Shown: in pieces, positions 58,201 through 60,432 of the stretch | How positions within the stretch are numbered: the first letter of the stretch is position 1 | Layout of the letters: the number at the start of each line of letters is the position of its first letter | Assembly (NCBI GenBank): GCA_029624765.1 | Contig: JARSSO010000042.1 | Location: 1-60,432 of the forward strand | From: Candidatus Contendibacter sp. | Lineage (GTDB): Bacteria; Pseudomonadota; Gammaproteobacteria; Competibacterales; Competibacteraceae | Direction of reading: 5' to 3' | Length of the DNA: 60,432 nucleotides | The notes under the pieces: generated by a model | Seen by the model: only the letters and a program-made list of their open reading frames with translations | Database searches by the model: none | What the model was told of the DNA's origin: nothing | Translations under genes and position numbers: made by a program

Positions 58201-58424
58201 TCGGCCAGCAGCGCCAGTTGGGCCGAGCCGGTGCGCTGGGTTTTGTACCAGTACGACGCCGGGCGGCGACCGGCTTCCTGGCGCGCATCGCCGGTCTGCG
58301 TGTCGTAGACCCAGTGCCGGTCGGGTTCCGCGAACGGGCTGCACAGGATGGGTTTGGCGACCGGCTGGATGGGGATTTCGGTTTGATTGGGCGTGCTGGA
58401 AGCGCGATCTGAATAATGTCGCAT
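55299..58424 (-). CDS. BPTD_3080-family restriction endonuclease (helicase-nuclease)
   Basis: This large DNA-cleaving subunit of a type III-like restriction system has 1041 residues. Walker A is ATGSGKT at 200-206, motif II LNDEAHHAY near 340, motif III VDLSATPFYL near 385, and the later helicase motif VVGRGLRRMDY near 660. The C-terminal part ends in a PD-(D/E)XK nuclease, AYFPDFVVRLSDG...LLEIKGEE near 985-1010. The N-terminal 30 residues are poorly conserved. A repeat-derived segment (LIDPPLPPGEGSGVREG) is inserted in frame at about residue 533-550, in the linker between the helicase domains. It is downstream of the PIN toxin gene, one base from its stop. Confidence 0.9.
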   Translation of the reverse strand: MRHYSDRASSTPNQTEIPIQPVAKPILCSPFAEPDRHWVYDTQTGDARQEAGRRPASYWYKTQRTGSAQLALLAEEERDDLPLVNLLREDVKRWREANYRNATPITRQLLAHWSRADRPRRLFFCQREAVETVIYLNEILAAGKNPGFKPKLSPDDFRALTEGGKPSFVLAREPKVFPTLVDLPNEAGLPPLRRYGCKMATGSGKTVVMAMLIAWAFCNRGRAPGDDRFPQAALVVCPNLTIYERLQVLRTDREDSYYQTFDLVPAPLVPDLKKGRVLIGNWHKFAPEGPHVESGKSYAVVDKGEESADAFARRVLGDLYDRAPLMVLNDEAHHAYRPKLLAGNEKLSTEEKAEREEATVWIAGLDRINRACGIRFVVDLSATPFYLAGSGTIEGSPFPWLVADFGLVDAIESGIVKIPRLPVSDTTGRPEPKFFRLWQAIVTNLQPGEKLPGGKPKPDVVWREAQDALITLASQWKERFEYLQAAKPGQEHIPPVLIIVADNTAIAELFYRNISGEETVEIVDENDDEELIDPPLPPGEGSGVREGTREKKAKTRTVFGTGQLFPELFANREGFRPTLRIDSKLLAEAESEDAKASRQDAAETLRRIVDTVGKPGQPGEQVRCVVSVQMLTEGWDASNVTHILGLRAFGSQLLCEQVVGRGLRRMDYAVDPATGLLTEEYVDVYGVPFSVIPFRGRSTSAAAPEDKPKSHVHADDARRHYEIRFPIVEGYAFALRKNAIKADVASIEKLVLAPDATPTAVFVKPQVGYQLGAPSVAGGFNAATQDREAYYASTHPQTIQFEIARLVVAALSEGIEGATPKLKLQGRHQLFPQVYRIVDEYIARKVDFRGCHPCELGLEIYVRRIVERLTAAIEPDAASGEPPLLPRLNRYKPIGSTAEVNFKTTRPCVPTIRSHVNQVVADTDSWEQAAVFRLEQARDLVAFYARNDHLELSIPYDYLGVAHAYFPDFVVRLSDGVTLLLEIKGEERERDRAKHQAARRWVSAVNYWGQLGRWAFHACKDPQRVSDEIRVFSRPASAARR
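56777..56826. repeat. GC-rich palindromic repeat inside the restriction gene
   Basis: The copy carries CCCTCACCCCCGACCCC and CCTCTCCCGGAGGGAGAGG arms. On the coding strand it reads LIDPPLPPGEGSGVREG in frame, a different frame from the membrane-protein copies. Confidence 0.88.
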
Positions 58425-58425
58425 G

Positions 58426-58818
58426 TCAGTTCAACAAAAGCCCCGCCAGTTCCTGATAAGCGGGAAACTGTTGGTCCAGGGACATCAATTGACCGCCACA
58501 CACCAAAGCAGTGGCTATGATCAGTCGATCCTGGGGATCACGGTGGTGTTCCGGCAAGTCCACTGCCCGGCTGGCGATTTCCGGCGTTAGCGGTAAACAT
58601 TCGATCCCGGAGCCGGTCAAGGCTTTAGCGAACCAATCAGCCCTGTCACAAGGCAATATGATTCGTCCGTGGCGTTCCAGCCACGCAACTTCAAAACACG
58701 AAATCACTGAAACTCCCACCTTCTCGGCCATCTCGATTTGCGCCAGACATCTTTGGGGAAACCGACGATGTTCCAGATTGACCCACCACAACCACACATG
58801 CGTGTCGAGAATCATCAT
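58426..58818 (-). CDS. PIN-domain toxin of a type II toxin-antitoxin pair
   Basis: The 130-residue protein has the PIN fold: MMILDTHVWLWWVN with the first Asp, VISCFEVAWLERHGRI with Glu, and HRDPQDRLIIATALVC with the DPxDRL acids. PIN toxins are RNases that cut tRNA or rRNA. I choose the ATG at 58818 since it overlaps the antitoxin stop as ATGA; a TTG at 58833 is the alternative. The antitoxin is directly upstream on the same strand. It ends one base before the restriction gene start, so it is embedded in the restriction-modification cluster. Confidence 0.85.
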   Translation of the reverse strand: MMILDTHVWLWWVNLEHRRFPQRCLAQIEMAEKVGVSVISCFEVAWLERHGRIILPCDRADWFAKALTGSGIECLPLTPEIASRAVDLPEHHRDPQDRLIIATALVCGGQLMSLDQQFPAYQELAGLLLN

Positions 58819-59039
58819 GGTTGTGGGAGCCAATCGGTTTCCGGGACGCTGGAGAACACTTCGCCCAGGATTTGCGCCTTGCCGGCGATATCCGGGTGTG
58901 GCCGCCGATGTTGCGGTTTTTCCGTCGCATCGTCGAGCAGGAGGAAGATGACCTCCACTCGCCGGTTAGGCGGAAGTTGCGGCAACTCGGACAGCTTGCC
59001 CGTTTGATCCGTTTCCAGAATAACCCGCTGCGCAAGCAT
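58815..59039 (-). CDS. Small antitoxin of the PIN toxin pair
   Basis: The 74-residue protein opens MLAQRVILETDQTGKLSELPQLPPNRRVEVIFLLLDDA, a beta-hairpin-like N-terminus found in small antitoxins paired with PIN toxins (DUF2281-like is possible but unproven), and has a variable Pro/Trp-containing C-terminus that would bind the toxin. The stop overlaps the toxin start by four bases. It lies 14 bases downstream of the methyltransferase stop. Its identification rests mainly on size and on pairing with the PIN gene. Confidence 0.72.
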   Translation of the reverse strand: MLAQRVILETDQTGKLSELPQLPPNRRVEVIFLLLDDATEKPQHRRPHPDIAGKAQILGEVFSSVPETDWLPQP

Positions 59040-59053
59040 TGTTACTACCTCGT

Positions 59054-60397
59054 TTAACTTGATCTGTATGGTTCAAATCCATCCAACCGATGCACCCGCA
59101 TGACTTCGTTGCCGCGCGGATCGATGACTTTGACCGCCACCCGGCGGTTGGGACCAGCGGCGAAGGGCAGCGACACGGTGCCGGACAGGGCGGCGAAGGC
59201 CGATTCGTCCACCACGGCCTTGAGTGCGCGGGCGAGTTTGTCCCAGGCGCTTTTGTCCGGGAAGAAGGCTTGGGTGATGCAGAAGGTCCGGCCGTCGTAG
59301 TCGGAATCGACGAACCACGCCGCGACCTTGTCGATGCGGGTGGCGAGGATGGCGTTGTCCACCGGGTTGTAGATGTCCACGCCTTCCAGGGTGACGGCGA
59401 ACAGTCCGTCGGGCGCCTTGTCGAGCCGGGTGCGCGGACTGCCGAACACGGTGAACAGTTGGGCGTTGGGCGTGTCCTTCAGCAGTCCGCCCATGTTCAC
59501 GTCGGGGCGAATGTGGGCGAGGTGGCAACGCACCTGCGGGTTGGGGTCGTCCTGCACCAGCGCCTGCGCCGCCGCGTCGAAGGAAAAGCCGGCGACGACC
59601 AAATCTTCGTACACGCGCCGGCGATGGGCCTGGGTCAGGGCGTTTTCCACCTGCCATGCGGTGACGGGGCCGAACTCCGGGCCGATGGTGACGGCGACCT
59701 GGCGCGGCGGGCCGCCGTCGTTCGACCATTCGCCCTCGGCGTGCAGGAAGTCCTCGCCGATGGGCGACAGGCGGCTGAACGCGGCGGTTTTGTTGTTGGG
59801 GAAACGGACGCCGTCCTGCGCCAGCAAGCGGATCATCCGGTCGAGAAAGGCTTCGGTGTTGGCGATCTCCTCCCCTCTCCCGCTGGGAGAGGGGCCGGGG
59901 GTGAGGGTATCGAACCCTTCCAATTCGTCCGTCACGCCTTCGATGGGCGAATCGTCGTGCAAATTTTGCTCGGCGGGCATCACCGCTTCGACGGTGAACG
60001 GGCCGGACACCCGCACCACGTTGCGCCGGATGCGCGGCTTGTCCACCAGTTCTTCGTTGTCGGCATTGGCGGCGATGGCGGCGTTGACCGCGTCCATCTT
60101 GGCCCGCCACGCGGCGCGGTAATCGGCCAGCGCGGTTTGCAGTGCCTCCGACCAGTCGGGGTCGGCGTCGAACGGCACTTCCCATTCGTACCAGCCGGCG
60201 AAGCGGGCATCGACGGTCAGTTTGATTTTGGGATCGCGGTTGGCGGGCGGCAACAGCCAGCGGCGGCGGTCGGCTTCGGTGATGGCTTTCTTGCCTTCGG
60301 TTTTTTCTTTGATGGCGAGCTTGGCGGCGAGTTTTGTTCGCAGACCCTCACCCCGCGCTCCGCGCTCCCCTCTCCCAGTGCTGTCCATTACACACAT
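59054..60397 (-). CDS. C-terminal part of a site-specific DNA methyltransferase (Mod), possibly broken
   Basis: The 447-residue frame matches the C-terminal half of methyltransferases that accompany BPTD_3080 endonucleases: GWYEWEVPFDADPDWSEAL, ALADYRAAWRAKMDAVNAAI, RRNVVRVSGPFTVEAVMP, and the late VAVKVIDPRGNEVMRVHRL. The catalytic (DPPY/F) and SAM motifs are absent, so the N-terminal part must lie beyond the window or be lost. The first ~20 residues (STGRGERGARGEG) are repeat-derived. Upstream in the same frame a TGA stands at 60425-60427; another frame is open from the window edge to a TAG at 60400-60402. A disrupted gene or a split subunit are both possible. A second repeat copy adds LTPGPSPSGRGE near residue 165. 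Confidence 0.75.
   Translation of the reverse strand: MCVMDSTGRGERGARGEGLRTKLAAKLAIKEKTEGKKAITEADRRRWLLPPANRDPKIKLTVDARFAGWYEWEVPFDADPDWSEALQTALADYRAAWRAKMDAVNAAIAANADNEELVDKPRIRRNVVRVSGPFTVEAVMPAEQNLHDDSPIEGVTDELEGFDTLTPGPSPSGRGEEIANTEAFLDRMIRLLAQDGVRFPNNKTAAFSRLSPIGEDFLHAEGEWSNDGGPPRQVAVTIGPEFGPVTAWQVENALTQAHRRRVYEDLVVAGFSFDAAAQALVQDDPNPQVRCHLAHIRPDVNMGGLLKDTPNAQLFTVFGSPRTRLDKAPDGLFAVTLEGVDIYNPVDNAILATRIDKVAAWFVDSDYDGRTFCITQAFFPDKSAWDKLARALKAVVDESAFAALSGTVSLPFAAGPNRRVAVKVIDPRGNEVMRVHRLDGFEPYRSS
59872..59907. repeat. GC-rich palindromic repeat inside the methyltransferase-part ORF
   Basis: The copy has CCCCTCTCCC and GGGAGAGGGG arms and a CGGGGGTGAGGG tail. On the coding strand it reads LTPGPSPSGRGE in frame. 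Confidence 0.9.
60345..60376. repeat. GC-rich palindromic repeat at the ORF start
   Basis: The copy has CCCTCACCCCGC and CCCCTCTCCC with an inner GCGCTCCGCGC palindrome. It writes the GRGERGARGEG start of the methyltransferase-part ORF and is the likely site of the gene's disruption. Confidence 0.8.
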
Positions 60398-60432
60398 CTC
60401 TAACCGGTGGATTGGATATGGAGATCAGACGC

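Noticed and set aside
55869..58412. 847-residue plus-strand frame opposite the restriction gene
   Set aside because: Shadow frame, low-complexity composition and no recognisable domain.

Overview
The window looks like chromosomal DNA of a GC-rich gammaproteobacterium. The rsmD, ttcA, rppH-ptsP, fadI-fadJ and moaC/rnd products match gammaproteobacterial forms. A fused ATP sulfurylase/APS kinase, a phosphoribulokinase, a proton-pumping pyrophosphatase, a glycogen debranching enzyme and a phasin-like coiled-coil protein together recall glycogen- and polymer-storing lineages such as the Competibacteraceae. That placement is an inference from gene content, not a phylogeny.

Layout. Positions 1-6.3 kb: a relic tail of an Rpn-like ORF, then rsmD with two M16 peptidases (minus strand), a DUF559 nuclease-like gene, and sat-cysC. 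6.5-10.7 kb: a glycine-zipper lipoprotein, then hppA-moaC-rnd (minus strand). 11-17.7 kb: adk, a phosphoribulokinase, an EamA transporter overlapping a large DUF349 protein, an HhH coiled-coil protein, and a YdcH-like protein. 17.9-23.2 kb: ttcA and the liv genes livK, livH and livM, interrupted by a low-GC HicB-FkbM pair. 23.4-32.6 kb: two tandem DUF4139-like proteins, an HCCA isomerase, a hybrid histidine kinase, ptsP and rppH. 32.8-44.5 kb: an alpha-2-macroglobulin facing an 1892-residue membrane protein, then PspA. 44.7-55.3 kb: fadI-fadJ, Uma2, an AXE1-type esterase, a Pro/Ala/Lys-rich protein with a starch-binding-like domain, an FAD oxidoreductase, a dienoyl-CoA-reductase-like SDR, and a glycogen debranching enzyme. 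55.3 kb to the end: a restriction-modification cluster on the minus strand (methyltransferase C-terminal part, antitoxin, PIN toxin, helicase-nuclease).

Several genes form functional sets. FadI, FadJ and the SDR fit beta-oxidation, including unsaturated acyl chains. Sat-CysC and HppA are linked through pyrophosphate. The debranching enzyme and the starch-binding-like protein suggest glycogen metabolism. RppH-PtsP keep the order seen in Escherichia coli. The liv genes lack their ATPase genes in this window.

Three signals stand out. First, a tetranucleotide tract of 51 bases lies inside the FkbM methyltransferase gene and should make its C-terminus phase variable. Second, a GC-rich palindromic repeat family occurs between genes and also in frame inside three proteins, where it writes peptides of the type LTPGPSPxGRGE; it also lies at the start of the broken-looking methyltransferase ORF. 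Third, a toxin-antitoxin pair sits between the modification and restriction genes. No rRNA, tRNA, CRISPR array, intact insertion sequence or recognisable riboswitch was seen.
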